Shown: positions 34,925-47,483, counted from the stretch's first letter. The stretch is 49,609 nt of DNA from Paraglomus occultum (GCA_910592205.1 CAJVPJ010000068.1:1-49609), one strand, 5' to 3'. Notes: a model not told the origin generated them from the letters alone. Program-made: numbers and translations.

Positions 34925-36116
34925 ATGTGTCTAGGAGTTGGGGGATTGGTGGACTAACCCCTTCAAATAAGTGGTAGTTGAATAAAGACATTTATGTGTA
35001 CAGTCAGTCTATTCGGTACTCGATTGGAGTCATTTTAGATTAGATTGTCAGCTATAATACAGTGGGATTGTTCTTTGCGACGGTCATCCTTTGCAGAAAC
35101 ATTAATAAATGGCTTGGGTTACCAAAGAAGTTAAGTGAATCAAGGAATCCTCATCCATACGCCTGAAAAGTATGCGAAGCGTTAAATTATAAGTATTCAC
35201 GTAAAAACTACGGCAACCTTACCATAGTTTAGGTGCCAGACTTATAGATGAATGCTTCTTCAAAGCAGCTGTCCAGAAACGACTAATACTTTTGACCACA
35301 TAATACTGAGCCTTTGTTATCGTCATTAGAATTAACTGCCTGAATTTTATTTAATTATGTGGTCGCCGGAGAGTGTTTGGCTGGGTAACGATCTCAAGAC
35401 TTGGCTTCAAATATCTGACTTGCTTACATATTGAAACGTAGCCAAGATGGTTTTCTACTTCTTTATTGTTAAGGTATAAATTTCATCAAATTTTATATTA
35501 TTAACTCTTCAGTTAATGCATCAATACTTTAGTCTGGTATTAGACTTTTGTTCGCTGGCTCCTAAGCAATAGACATTCCTGCTCAGTAATAGCTACACGC
35601 AAATAGAAACCTGTTACCAATTCTTAAGTGAAGAGTAAAACGTGATTCATTTGGCGCGTCTTTTCAAAGAAATCAGAAATCGATGACGTTGTTATCGCTC
35701 GCAGCCGAAGCGAACCTTTTTTATTATTACGTAATCTTAATGATAAGAGTTATTATTAACACTTCAAGTCGGTAACACGAAATGCAAGTATGTGGCAATG
35801 ACAACAATGATAGCAATGATAATGATAATAATAACAATTATAATGATATAGAGCGTTTAATTTTAGAAACCCCTCTTTTAGGCCTCCATTTGTTAAACCT
35901 TTTTTTGTGCTTGTTGTCAGTCCTAGGAAATGAAGTTTTTAACCAATTATGTTTGCATCGCACTAAATTTAGCCTGATTCTCATCTACATCTACTAATTT
36001 TAGATTGGTGGTTAATGCTTGGCATTCCATTATCACAATCCAATTTAGTACTATATTTAGAATCGCGCGAGATATTTCTTTGTGGCGTCAATTTTCACTT
36101 TACGCTATGTGCAATA
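34925..36116. other. Intergenic
   Basis: Contains the cornichon poly(A) region and an AATGATAAT-type simple repeat (about 35800-35850). The plus-strand frame at 35782-35997 is built on that repeat and is not convincing. Confidence 0.4.
34981..34986 (+). terminator. AATAAA poly(A) signal for cornichon
   Basis: AATAAA 57 bp after the stop codon. Confidence 0.45.
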
Positions 36117-37955
36117 ATGTCTGAAGTAATGTTTAAGCGAATATTACTAGCGGTCTTACTAGTATTGGGAGTAAGCTTACCCTCGACCTACGCACAATGT
36201 TCTACGAACTTTGTCAACGGAACGGACTATTTCCCTTCAAAAGTCACTTTTGGTATGGTATAAACTTGACTGTAAACTCGGGCCCTTTGACTCTGAATAA
36301 CAAACGTTTTTGCTTTTCAGACGGCGACTCTGACTTCCAAGTGACTTATTATAATTCATACAAGATTGTCAACAATACTCTTGCAAACGAGACATACGTA
36401 TTGTATTGTACTGCTTATAGTCCAACAAATATCGGAGTTCCTTCTAATGCAAAGTATATACAAGTGCCTGTGGTTAAGAGCATTGCCGTTACCGATATTA
36501 GTGCTATTGGGTTTTTGAAGGTAAGCAAGCCAGAAAAATTAGACAACTGGATTTCATGAGATTTGATGGAAAAAAAAATTTTTTTCTTTATATAGGCAAT
36601 AGGCATGGAGAAAAACGTAACTTATGCCACGAATCCAGAGAATGTTACAGCTCCGTGCTTACAACAGTCAATAAGTAACTTCACTGGGGCTAGCAACCAA
36701 ATCGGTGTCGTTTTTACGAACACGCCCGCGGCGGATGGAAGTTACGTGACCCTTTCTTTAAGCGATGATATGTCTCCGTTGCAGGTATGATTGTCTTATC
36801 ACCTTTCCGAATTCGTCGATCAAAGATCAGCGGATCGACTTTATATATAGCAAATCTCGATTCGCATATATATACGTTTAAAAGTTGATTTATCACTTGC
36901 TTAATTAAAGCATGCTAACTAACATATGACTTTATCCATTTAATGTCAATATAGAAAGCAGATCGTGTGAAACTTGTCTCCCTTTTCTTCGACAAGGAGG
37001 ATGAGGCCAACACATATTATAACGCTACCCAAACCGCCTATTCTTGCCATGCTCAGAACGCCAAAATTTCTTTACAAGATAAGAACAAGAAATCTATTGC
37101 TTGGGTTGCGTATGATGGGAGTGCATATAACATAATTGCCGATAGCTATCACATGAATCTTACCCAAGATGCAGGTACGCTCTCATATTGTATAACTAAG
37201 TCTCCCCCATGTATTTCGAGCAGTTCCTTACTCTTCACTGCCTTGATGACACGATCTCTATTCTCTGCTCAGGTGCCCTTCCCTTGACTACCAAGGCGAC
37301 TTCGTATACCAATCTTAACGACTTCCAGACGGCCGTTTTTAATGTTGATTTCCTAATTGACCTTACTTACTTTGATCCGAATCAGTTGACTTGGAGTAAT
37401 TGGCTGAAACTGTTTGGATACGTCGAAAATGATGATGACAATACTCCCGATTTCATAAATAAGAAAAGAGTCTATCGTATCGGAGGCTTACAAAATCCAA
37501 GTGGACACGAGGATTGGTTTGAAAATGCTGAGGCAATGCCGGATATTGTGTTAAAGGATTTGATTTCGATACAGTATCCATTATACGTAAAAAGCTATAG
37601 GCCGACCTGGTTGCTGGATTTTGCTGCCGCTGAGCCACCGACGATCGTCAATGCAACTGATTGTGTCAGCGGACAGAGCCCTGACACTTGTACGATTGGT
37701 GCATTTAATGTAGAAGATGATGGTGGTGACGACGGTGACAATAACGGTGATGACGGAAACGACAGTAATGGGTCACATGGCCTTGCTATCGGGTTAGGTG
37801 TTGCTGGTGGATTGCTTGCACTAGCTTCGATTAGTGCTGGTGCATTTATTTTGAGAAAGAAGTATAAGGAGAAATTCTTTGAACTCAAAGAAGAACCGTC
37901 TGTGCAATTGACAGAAGTTAATGGAGAGATTAGGCTGACGCAGATTAAGCAGTGA
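36117..37955 (+). CDS. Secreted type I membrane protein, periplasmic-binding-like ectodomain, 475 aa
   Basis: Exons are 36117-36252, 36321-36520, 36596-36784, 36955-37174 and 37273-37955 (476 codons, phases close). The N-terminus (MFKRILLAVLLVLGVSLPS, then TYAQ) is a clear signal peptide; an in-frame ATG at 36015 would place a long tail before it, so I prefer 36117. The ectodomain has many N-x-S/T sites. It has the pattern DYFPSKVTFDGDSDFQVTYY...NETYVLYC...VPVVKSIAV, which I associate with periplasmic-binding-like (chelatase-fold) domains in early fungi, algae and oomycetes (recollection). Near the end come a DDGGDDGDNNGDDGNDSNG acidic linker, one transmembrane helix (about residues 418-442) and a charged cytosolic tail of 33 aa. 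Ligand unknown; a surface receptor or metal/siderophore-binding role is a guess. Confidence 0.75.
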
Positions 37956-38040
37956 AAACGAACTTTCGTTGTTTGTACATTGATGTACAATGTTACATGT
38001 TATTTTCTTTTTAAGTTCCTGTATATGATTCGTGAGTATC

Positions 38041-38046
38041 AATAAA
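38041..38046 (+). terminator. AATAAA poly(A) signal for the membrane protein
   Basis: AATAAA 86 bp after the stop codon at 37955, between two convergent genes. Confidence 0.5.
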
Positions 38047-38098
38047 CAAAGTTGTAAACGTTATTGTAACCTATTACTCACTCGCCTATAAGTGGGTC

Positions 38099-39027
38099 TC
38101 ACTGTTCAGACTCTTGGTCTTGTTTTTCTTTCTTACCACGTTCTTTCTCTCGAATCTGGTTAACAAGATCTTTCGCAATCTTCTGATGGCAACGTTTCGG
38201 TTCTTTGACCAGTAGTCGCAACATCTTACGTTTGTTTGAATCACCTTTACTGACAGATTTTTCACTTTGGTATCTATCATACCTTCTACATAATCGATAT
38301 ACGTGACTAATATCATTCTTTCCGTACTCAACAAATTTCCCATTTGGATCATAATATGTGAGAAACGTGCAAACATCAGGATCGATGGAAACGAAATTAT
38401 CACCTTAATAATATCACGTCAACCATCATCTTTTCCAACGTACCGAAGTACTGATGGCCTAGTATCAGTTGCACGCGCACACACGAAAGCGTGGCAGTTG
38501 CTGTGTGGCAGGGGCGTAGTCTTTTAATCATTCTTGAATATTTGCCATAATACTAATTTTTACCAATTTCAATATGATATATCATACACGATTTTTGCGC
38601 ATTTATTTATCGACATCATTGATGATTATAAACGCAGAGACTCTATTATCGAGATATGGCAATGGAAATGGAAATAAGGAATCCAAGCAAATAAAGTGAT
38701 ATTGCTCGAACACCTTCCGTCCACCTTTTCAATAGCGCTTCATGCTCACAGTAATATTCTGACGAGTTGCTTTGACTGACGATGGGGAAGTATCTAGTCA
38801 AGGCAAAATTTTGTATTCATTGAAACGCAAAATCACCCCTCTTGTAAAATTTCTGTCCTTCCATAGTGAACGTTTGCGATTTGTTCTTTTTGGATTTTTT
38901 CTTTAATTGAATTTAAATTTTTCATCTTTTTCCGTTTATCGAGGTTGATATCGTATGCCTTTGGAAATTCTCGAAGTGCCCGATCACGAACCGAGATTTG
39001 GTGTATCCTTAACCCATGTATTCTCAT
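38099..39027 (-). CDS. Hypothetical basic protein, 185 aa, 3 exons
   Basis: Exons are 39027-38837, 38775-38714 and 38403-38099; the phases close to 186 codons with the ATG at 39027. The protein reads MRIHGLRIHQISVRDRALRE, a Lys-rich helical segment with KKMKNLNSIKEKIQKEQ, NVHYGRTEILQEGQ, then EHEALLKRWTEGDNF, SIDPDVCTFLTYYDPNG and SHVYRLCRRYDRYQSEKS, and a Lys/Glu-rich tail. It looks like a genuine conserved protein, small and basic like organellar ribosomal or RNA-binding accessory factors, but I cannot name it. The open frame continues 11 codons upstream of the ATG, so the true start could lie further 5' in another exon. It converges with the membrane-protein gene (gap about 140 bp). Confidence 0.6.
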
Positions 39028-40008
39028 GTTGACAATTATTGTTATTAATAACTCGATTTCTCAAGTGTTTTCTGGGATTCTCCTGATTTACCAGTTCCAG
39101 GATTCGACTGCATGTCCATCGGTACGTTCCCATCCACCTCTTCAATGTTTCTCTTTCTTGATGGTTGGGATTTTACGCGTCTTCATTTCTCGTCCTCTTA
39201 GAAAATGCGGAATGGTCAATCGTTGAATTGTTTGATCGATCAGTTCTGTGTTAAACGCCAGTCAGCTGCCATTACTGTTTACTGAAAAGGACGTCAAATC
39301 AATTGTGGTCGATTGGGACTTTGGAGAGGACTTTGATATTGGTCAATATGGTTAGTGTCCAGAGCAAAGCGAAGGACTATTACTGTCTACGCTGTTTCCT
39401 AGTATCAATGGTTACATGGTATTATACCATTCATTGACAAAATATAGATTTTGCAGTAAACCGCCTTTTCTTCAAAAGTCTCCGACCACCCGTTAAATTA
39501 CGAAGGAAATAAAATTTAATAACTGAGTATCGAATGCGTTCGTTCAATCAAAAAAATTCAACACTCATCTGCATAAAAGGTAATGTTGCCGTCTATATAT
39601 TTTAACTCATACTGTCAATGAATCATCATTGTCGACAATGGTGAAGGAATTAATTATAATGTACCACGCGGTATATATCATTAAAGTTCTCTTCAAAGAA
39701 GCACGTTATTAAAAAACGGGCGTCATTTTTTGTTACACGATGCAAATCAACTTCTCATCGACGTGTTTCGATCTCGTGCGACAAACTGATATTTACCGCA
39801 GACAATAAATCGTTGACTTTTCATGCGCCTACAAATAAAGGACTGAGCAAACACGTTGTATCTTCTGTATGGTGATAATCGCGTCGATTGGGAAACTGTA
39901 TAACTGTGGCGTTCGCCAAATTCAGCCCCTGAAATACTTTGTGCCATTGATAATCTGCCGCATTGGAAAATTTATTTCGACTTGTCAAAAATTAAAAAGT
40001 TACTTGTA
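39028..40008. other. Divergent intergenic region with overlapping open frames
   Basis: Between 39040 and 39360 several frames on both strands stay open (plus: SVLNASQLPLLFTEKDVKSI; minus: RETLKRWMGTYRWTCSRILE and LIDQTIQRLTIPHFLRGREM). None has a complete start-splice-stop structure. Some could be 5' exons of the 38-39 kb gene. Confidence 0.3.
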
Positions 40009-43000
40009 ATGTCATCCGGTAAAGAATCCCTCGTTCGCTCATTAGTGTAAATTGCGACAAACGCTTTTAATGATAATAGTAATTAATAGGCGCGGAGTTG
40101 CTCAACATTCTATTAATCGGTTCCGGTGGTCGCGAGCACGCGATTGCATGGAGGTTGGCAAAGTCTCCAAGAGTAGAGCATGTATATGTTGCACCTGGTA
40201 ACAATAATTACTCAAATTTTAGTAGACTGTAAATAAACAAAATTTTCATGACGAACTTATGAAGATTTTAATCTACGCGTAGGTAATGGTGGAACCGCAA
40301 GGGGATTATCCAGAGTGTCAAATGTCCCAATCGATACGAATGACTTTACCAAGCTTACAAAGTTTGCTGTTGACAATCACGTAAATTCGATATTTATTCT
40401 TTTGTAAATTGATCCATTGTACATGCTGAAACAAACTTTTAAATTATTGTCTTTTGATACAAGATAAATCTCGTTGTCCCCGGACCAGAACAACCAATTG
40501 TTGACGGAATCGAAGCGGCGTTTAGAAGAGGTTAGCAACAAGGCCGTATTGCTTTTCTGAATGGCATTGTCTACTAAATGCATCCGAAATATATTGTCTT
40601 TTGTTTTCATCCTTTAAAATCATAATTTTCTTAATTTATGTAATTTAGTTGGAATTCCGTGCTTTGCCCCATCAGCAAAAGCGGCAGTAATGGAAGGATC
40701 GAAAACGTTTGCAAAAAACTTTATGAAGAAACATAACATACCGACGGCGACTTACGAGGTAAAAACACACAATGAAACCAGTTCTGTAATCAAGTCAATA
40801 CATTTTTGCTCAAAAGGACTCCTTTATAATATTGAAAGTCTTTTTCAGACTACTCTCAAGCCAAAGAATACCTAGAATCCATTACTCATCGCGTAGTGAT
40901 TAAAGCATCAGGCCTTGCTGCTGGTAAAGGAGTCCTGATACCGGCAAATAAAGAAGAGGCTTTGAACGCATTGAAGGAAATAATGATAGATCGGGTATTT
41001 GGGAATGCTGGTATGGTCCGCGACTTTCTGAGACAGTTGTATATTAGGCCAATAATAAACATCGTTTTCGTATTATTAGGTGATGAAGTGGTAATCGAAG
41101 AGTATCTTGAGGGACAAGAACTGAGTATCTTGTCAATTTGTGATGGGTACACTATTGTGTCACTTCCACCTGCTCAGGATCATAAACGCGCTTTTGATGG
41201 TGATCAGGTAAGACATTATGATAGTTATATTTTTAATCATTGTTGTTACAAAAATTACTCATCAGTATACGCTCAATTCATTCTATCCGATAGGGACCAA
41301 ATACTGGAGGTATGGGTTGTTATTGCCCAACTCCTATTGTAACACCGGAACTTCTGACCGAGATTGATACCACCATATTGAAGCCAACTCTAACAGGGAT
41401 GCGACATGATGGTACTTGCTCCCTTAACAATTTTCTTTTTCCTCATTGGCAATACCTTATTTACTACAATACCTCTCAATTCAGGATTCCCGTTTGTCGG
41501 AATACTCTTCACTGGCCTGATGATCACCAATTCAGGACCAAAAGTACTTGAATACAACGTTAGGTTCGGTGACCCTGAAACAGAAACTGTCCTTCCTCTG
41601 CTCAGTGATGAATCAGATCTAGCCGAAATTATGATGGTAAACCTCAAAACTAGTTGGAGATTTAGTAGGTAAAGTATATTATTAATTTTTAATGTCCATG
41701 TAGGCTTGTGTTGAAAGGAGATTAGACTCAGTTCAGATAGCTATAAAGCCAGGGTACGCTGTTACAGTCATTATCGCGTCCGGAGGATATCCCGGTCCAT
41801 ATTCAAAAGGAAAAGAGATTACTTTTAATAACCTCTCTTCTGGTATGTATATTGAGCTTACCACCATCTTTGAATACTTCATCGAATATGCATTTTTATG
41901 TACATTTTATATCCTAGATGCATTAATATTTCATGCGGGCACGAGTATAAACGAAGATAACATACTCTCAACTTCCGGTGGTCGCGTATTGGCCGTATCG
42001 GCTGTTGCTCCCACATTAGAAGAAGCAGTTGCCAAGGCGTATCAGAGCGTAGGATTAATTCACTTTGATTCGATGTATTATCGAAAGGATATAGCTCACC
42101 GGTGATTATCATTGCTGTCTATACTCTTTGTAAAATTACCTTTTTTTTGACAGTTAAATTTTACCCTTCTAGCTCTTTGTCAACACCTAAATCTCATAAC
42201 ACTTATGCATCAGCTGGTGTCTCCATTGATGCCGGTAATTTGCTCGTAGAGAAGATAAAACCGCTTGTAAAAACCACTCGTCGACCAGGAGCTGAAGCAG
42301 ATATTGGTGGATTTGGGGGATTATTTGATCTTAAACCACTGCAATACAGTGACCCGCTGTTGGTCGCTGCCACTGACGGTGTTGGGACCAAGTTGAAGAT
42401 TGCCCAGGCGACTAATAGACACGAGACGATAGGTAAAGATTCGACGTGGTAGATTTTCGTCTGTCCCACCCTTTTTTAATTGTCTAATGTGTTATATTAG
42501 GTGTCGATCTTGTTGCAATGAATGTGAACGACTTGATCGTGCAAGGCGCCGAGCCGTTGTTCTTTTTAGATTACTACGCATGTGGAAAACTACAGGTGAA
42601 CGTCGCAACTGACGTTGTCAGCGGGATCGTTGATGGATGTAAAGAAGCCGGTTGCGCTTTAATTGGCGGTGAGACTGCCGAGATGCCGGGACTTTATAAA
42701 ACGGGTAATATGACTAGCTTGAACGCTAATGCTCCACGTGCAATTTCAAAAAATGGTTTCCCTCATAACGACAGCTAATTTCTTTTCGCGTAACCGGTCG
42801 CAAATTCAGACGAATACGATTTAGCCGGATTTTGTGTTGGAGTAGTAGAACGCAATTTAATCCTCCCTCGTCTATCTTCGATAAAACCTGGTGATACTCT
42901 TCTTGGTCTTGCATCTTCCGGATTGCATTCAAATGGCTTCTCACTGGTTCGGAAAATAATCGATTCTAATAATCTCACATATGCCTCGCCTTGTCCGTGG

Positions 43001-43552
43001 GATACGTCAATTACTCTTGGTCAGGCATTGCTTGTACCAACCAGAATATACGTCAAGCAGGTTATGAATATTGTGAAGGGAGCTACAGTTAAAGGTTTAT
43101 CTCACATCACCGGCGGTGGGTTTTATGATAACATCCCAAGGATTCTGCCCGATGACGTTGGCGTCGTGATTAATGCAAGACAGTGGGAAGTTCCCACAGT
43201 CTTTAAATGGCTTGCGCGTGTTGGTAATATTCAACCAGGTGAGTGTTTAAGTGAGAGTTATACTTAACAGATTTGCTTTTGCTCTTTTGTTATTTATATT
43301 ATTTGACATCTTGTAATGCTTCCTGTATTTCTGCGTATTTTGGCATTCTGCGTGCAACCAGATGAATTGCTCAGAACATTTAACTGTGGAATTGGCATGG
43401 TTATTATAGTCCCAACGGATGCAGTTGACAACATCACTCATCAATTGCAAGGTCCTAACTGGGCTACAGTATTCAATATTGGGAGGGTTGTAAGCAAGCA
43501 GGACATTGAAGGAAATTCTGTTGTTATAGAGGAGAAGGAAGCTTTGTCTTGA
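40009..43552 (+). CDS. ADE5,7: Bifunctional GARS-AIRS (glycinamide ribonucleotide synthetase / AIR synthetase), 789 aa
   Basis: Catalyses two steps of purine biosynthesis: phosphoribosylamine + glycine to GAR (GARS) and FGAM to AIR (AIRS). Fifteen exons: 40009-40018, 40090-40197, 40283-40380, 40464-40530, 40649-40758, 40839-41010, 41080-41207, 41294-41411, 41485-41636, 41704-41842, 41918-42101, 42173-42432, 42501-42704, 42810-43238 and 43362-43552 (790 codons, all phases close). GARS (about 1-430) shows [29 protein letters not shown], the ATP-grasp block [44 protein letters not shown] and [17 protein letters not shown] (about 440-789) shows [70 protein letters not shown] and [12 protein letters not shown]. 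It ends after AIRS, as in fungi; animals add GART. The first coding exon is 10 nt (MSS plus one base). Confidence 0.96.
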
Positions 43553-44529
43553 AAGCTATGCAATCCTGATTACAAATAAAGCATGTACTTTAGAATAATA
43601 CATAATACAATGTGAACGAAAGCGTGTCAGAGTATGCGGTGGCAATGCTACGTCTTTACCGATGCTTAATCCCCGCTTGATTTTTTTTAAAAAGTAATAA
43701 AATTTTCAGTTTTATTAATGATTTCTAACTAACTAATTGCTATGGCTTAGTCAATCCTTATCTCAAGGAATAAGTGGGTACAGTTCAAAGGCGTGTGAAG
43801 TACATGGACAGCCATTACGGTGGTTTTTATAACCGGCGAATGCATGTTCGCATCTTTTGTCTGCGGGCATGCCTAAATGAAAGTAGCAGGCCATTCAAGG
43901 CTGTATATTCTGCCTGTCTTTTGAAAGCGTTTCGAGACGAATCAACAATAAAAAGCCCATCCGATTTCAATTAGCGCGACTCCTAGTATTCCCATGCAGG
44001 CGACTAGGAAAGACAATAATGGTACGAGTTCCACATGGGGTGTCAAAAGTCAGTTCTCTCTTTGGAAATGATGGATCAATGCCGAGCTTGATATGAGAAG
44101 AAAGCCTCCAATAGTAGAAATTGTCACTTCGGAAGCAGAGGGACAGAGGTTTACTGCAAAGAATGGGGCCGTTAGCGGAGATGATTAAATCATGAGTCCA
44201 CAGACATGCTTTCTTTTTTCAGGAAGAGGAGGAAGAACATAAATTGAAATGTGACATTTGTACGATTAAATAACGGATATCTTTTAAATTTCAGAAGACT
44301 GTTAAGAATAAACTAAATAATTAGAGGTATGTAAATTTTTCTAAATAATTTTATCCTCTAATTTTTGATAAATTATTAACTATGATATTAAAATTTATAT
44401 GCCCCTTGAATCTCGCGTTTACGGAGAGATTAAAATATTCACTGGATTAGCTTCAATAGAGTTTTAGATACCGCCCAGTAATTGTCACTTTTCAAAGAGT
44501 GTTCGCTATCTGTACCACTCATCTGATTG
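43553..44529. other. Convergent intergenic region
   Basis: 3' ends of ADE5,7 and the pantothenate synthetase gene. Plus-strand frames at 43774-43974 and a 32-codon ATG frame starting MRRKPPIVEIVTSEAEG near 44090 are seen but not supported by splice or family evidence. Confidence 0.35.
43575..43580 (+). terminator. AATAAA poly(A) signal for ADE5,7
   Basis: AATAAA 23 bp after the stop codon. Confidence 0.5.
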
Positions 44530-45770
44530 CTAGAGTTCACAATTAAGCAACATGTTGTCAATTAACCGAGTTCCCGCAATGTAAATTGCACCAGATAATA
44601 TAGCACCATCTTCTCCTACGCTCTCCAATTCTTCCAAAGTTCTCGGATGTGCCAATGAGAAATAATCCAACTTGACATCTTTCGTTTCTGACTCCGACTC
44701 AACAACTTCCTGCGCTTTTGCGATAATTCTCTTACTATCCCTGATGCCGTCATTTTCAAACGCTTGTTTTCCTTTGCTCAAGGCTCTATATAACACATTT
44801 GCAAACTGCCTATGTTCAGGGGTCAGGTATCGGTTTCGAGAACTCATTGCCAGTCCGTCATATTCACGAACAGTCTCTCCGACGTGAAATGAGATAGGAT
44901 AGTGTAGATCACTAATTACAGACCGAAGGACAACACACTGTTGCGCATCCTTCTGACCGAAGAATGCGTGTGTCGGTTGAACTATATTAAAGAGCTTACA
45001 GACCACTGTGGCGACACCCCGGAAAAATCCTGGCCGTGTTTGACCTTCCATCTACGATAATAGAGGCAAGTAAGGACGTGAATATGCGTAAGAATGTAGC
45101 GTCGAACATGGTTAGTTTACCTGATGCGATCTACCCTTGACCTCTACAAACGTTCCCTGCTGTTTCTCCACGTCCAATGGAATACCATTGGGGTAAATGT
45201 CTTTGACTGTTGGAAGAAACACGGCATCTACACTATTTGTAGCCTCTAGCAGCTCGAGATCTTTTTCTAACATTCGCGGATATTTGTCTAAATCTTCATG
45301 TGGTGCAAATTGAGCTGGGTTTACGAATATCGACACTGCCACTGTATCACATATACCAGCCGCTTGTTTTGCTGTGTGATAAGGTACATGTTAATAACGA
45401 CGTGCTTGACTCAATTCATTGAGATTCTTTCCATCTTAATTTACCAAGACTTAAATGTCCTTCGTGCAGTCCACCCATCGTCGGAACAAATCCCAACGTC
45501 CTGCCCTCTGTCGCAAGCTTCTGCCTCCATTCACGTAATGATGGTATCGTTTTGAATATCGTTATTGTTTTCTTGTCTTTAAATATAGTCTATGACACGT
45601 TAATAATACTTGCAGGTTTAATGCCAGCGATACATTAGAAACTTTAGTAGAATTCTTGTAATACCTTGCAGCGTAGCGGCCGAGGTAGAAAATGGCCGGG
45701 CACTTTGCCTCCTCGTAAGAGCGTATGTGTTAAAAGTCGAAAGCGCTAATTTCTCCAAAACTTTACGCAT
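44530..45770 (-). CDS. PAN6: Pantothenate synthetase (pantoate-beta-alanine ligase), 336 aa, 4 exons
   Basis: Joins pantoate and beta-alanine using ATP to make pantothenate, the coenzyme A precursor. Exons are 45770-45665, 45576-45445, 45371-45121 and 45051-44530 (337 codons, phases close). The core shows [15 protein letters not shown] with the nucleotide-binding HxGH-like HEGH (H73, H76), [32 protein letters not shown], the [18 protein letters not shown] block, [13 protein letters not shown] and the SSRNRYL loop. The first exon encodes 35 residues rich in Arg, Ser, Thr and Ala and lacking acids after residue 6 ([16 protein letters not shown]), which reads as a mitochondrial presequence. It shares a 320-bp divergent promoter with UTP23. 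Confidence 0.94.
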
Positions 45771-46091
45771 TTGTAAAATTATCAAGAAATATCGATCTCA
45801 TCTGTGCGATCTTTATGAAATTTCTGTGTTCACACAGCATTAGTTTATTGTTCGTCCCACTTTGTCTTCATGTTATAGCAAACTAGTAATTGTTCGAGAA
45901 GTAATCATACGATATGATATGATCGATACTTCATAATCTCGCCGAATTCTGCTCCTGCGACAGAAGTCACGTTCTACGAGTACACCACGCGAAAATTTTA
46001 TTCCATGTGACATTATCAGTTATTGATTTAGATGAGATCCATTTGTGAAGGCTGTCTTGATGTATTTTCTTTATTTTTTTCTTACGGGATT
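45771..46091. promoter_or_regulatory. Divergent promoter region, PAN6 / UTP23
   Basis: About 320 bp between two start codons facing away from each other. Palindromic CGATATGATATGATCG-like text near 45910 is the only motif noted. Confidence 0.45.
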
Positions 46092-47183
46092 ATGCGACAG
46101 AAACGAGCAAAGCAGTACAAACGGCATATGACTCTATACCATATTTCATTTGGTTTTAGGGAACCATATCAAGTTATATGTTAGCGTTGTTCTGTTACTA
46201 GTTCGATACTATTGTCTTTGGAACGATTAAAATAATATACTGTTTCACCTTGGTAGTTGATAGCTCGTTCCTCTTGACTGCTGCCACACATAAAATTGAT
46301 ATCAAAACCCTACTGCCAAAGGTTATGCAAGGAACGATTAAACACAGTACGTTGATGACTGCACTCGCTTTGATATACTATTCTATCTCTAACGTTTCAT
46401 TTTTTCACAGTGTACACATTATGTGTATTTCATGAACTAAAATCTAGTGACCAAAACTTTGTTCCTGAACTGTTAATTGAAGGTTTCGAACGCCGCAAGT
46501 GTCCTCATAGGAAGGACCCCGTTTCCAGCGATGAATGCTTGGCATCTATAATAGGTACTTTTTGCAACCCATTGTGCAAGCATTTCTGATCAAGAGATAA
46601 CGTTGGTTGTATACAAATTCTTCTAAGGTAGTGAAAACCAACATCGATACTGTATCGCGACCCAAAACCGAAATCTCCGTGAGCAATTACGCGCCATACC
46701 AGGGGTTCCATTGATATATATGAACCGGACGGTATTAATTCTTGAACCACCTTCTAATGTCACTCTTGAAAAAGCGAGAAAGGTCGGTGAGCGATTTTTG
46801 ATGTCGAATTGTTTTGATCTACAAAACAATTGTTTATACAGCTATATTAGACATGTTTTTTTGATCCATATTATTTCCACACTTGATTACAGATTGAACG
46901 CCTAAAAACGCTTCCTTCTCAGATGGAAATCTCGTTCCTCAACAAAACAAACCCAGATGCAACTAAAAGCGATCAGCTACCAATAAAACGTAAACGTAAG
47001 CGTCCAAAAGGACCAAATCCACTTAGTTGTAAGAAAAAAAAGAAAAAAGAGATTCCTCCGCCAAAAAAGAAACGCAAAAAGGAACCTAAGAATGAGGAAA
47101 GTGGTGAACGTGAGGATAACAGAACAAGTGAGCCAGCTCCGAAAATTATTGAAGAAAGTCGCAATCAGCGGTCTGAAAGTTAA
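46092..47183 (+). CDS. UTP23: rRNA-processing protein Utp23 (PIN-like), 255 aa, 5 exons
   Basis: Utp23 is a small-subunit processome factor that binds snR30 and is needed for early 18S rRNA processing in the nucleolus. Exons are 46092-46179, 46257-46346, 46411-46554, 46628-46782 and 46893-47183 (256 codons, phases close). The order is MRQKRAKQYKRHMTLYHISF, FREPYQVIFDSSFLLTAATH (start of the PIN domain with its first Asp), KTLLPKVMQGTIKH, a Cys/His-containing FERRKCPHRKDPVSSDECL that fits the Utp23 zinc-binding loop, HRYCIATQNRNLREQLRAIP, GVPLIYMNRTVLILEPPS, and a Lys/Arg-rich C-terminal tail with KRKRKRPKGPNPLS and runs of lysine typical of nucleolar proteins. The length matches family members (about 250 aa). 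Splitting at AAG|GTAG rather than TAG in intron 3 is required by frame. Confidence 0.92.
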
Positions 47184-47482
47184 GTTATTTTAAACGTGTG
47201 ATGAGAGCTTGTCTCTCGTGAAAACCCAGAAAGACCAAACCATTCCACTTCATAATCTACTATTCTTAAGCTTTTGTGTTGCCCTTGTGGCAGTAGCCTA
47301 GTCCGCTTCTTGTTTCTGCCGGTGATAGGAAACTGGCACGAGTTTTCAAGGAGGCTTGCTTTTCGCTTTGCACTGGATCGAGCTTGTGGTTGTATAGTTC
47401 CAAGAGGGCAAATGGACCGAGTAACATTATTACCAAAAGTCAAAATGCGTCGATTGCGCGCAGTGTTACAAGCCAAAAGCAA
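47180..47482 (-). other. Unsupported minus-strand frame overlapping the UTP23 3' end
   Basis: About 100 codons, without an early ATG, rich in Arg/Lys/Ser (LLACNTARNRRILTFGNNVT; KRKASLLENSCQFPITGRNK). It begins just after the 47.5-kb gene stop and could be an additional exon of it or of nothing. No family is recognised. Confidence 0.2.
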
Positions 47483-47483
47483 T

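Noticed and set aside
35782-35997. Asn/Asp-rich plus-strand frame
   Set aside because: Its first half is a simple AATGAT-type repeat; no other evidence.
36197-36320. Frame continuing through 36253-36320 in the membrane-protein gene
   Set aside because: This is an intron (G|GTATGG ... TTTTCAG); splicing restores TFDGDSDFQVTYY.
46973-47164. Minus-strand hydrophobic frame (Phe-rich)
   Set aside because: Complement of the UTP23 poly-lysine tail.
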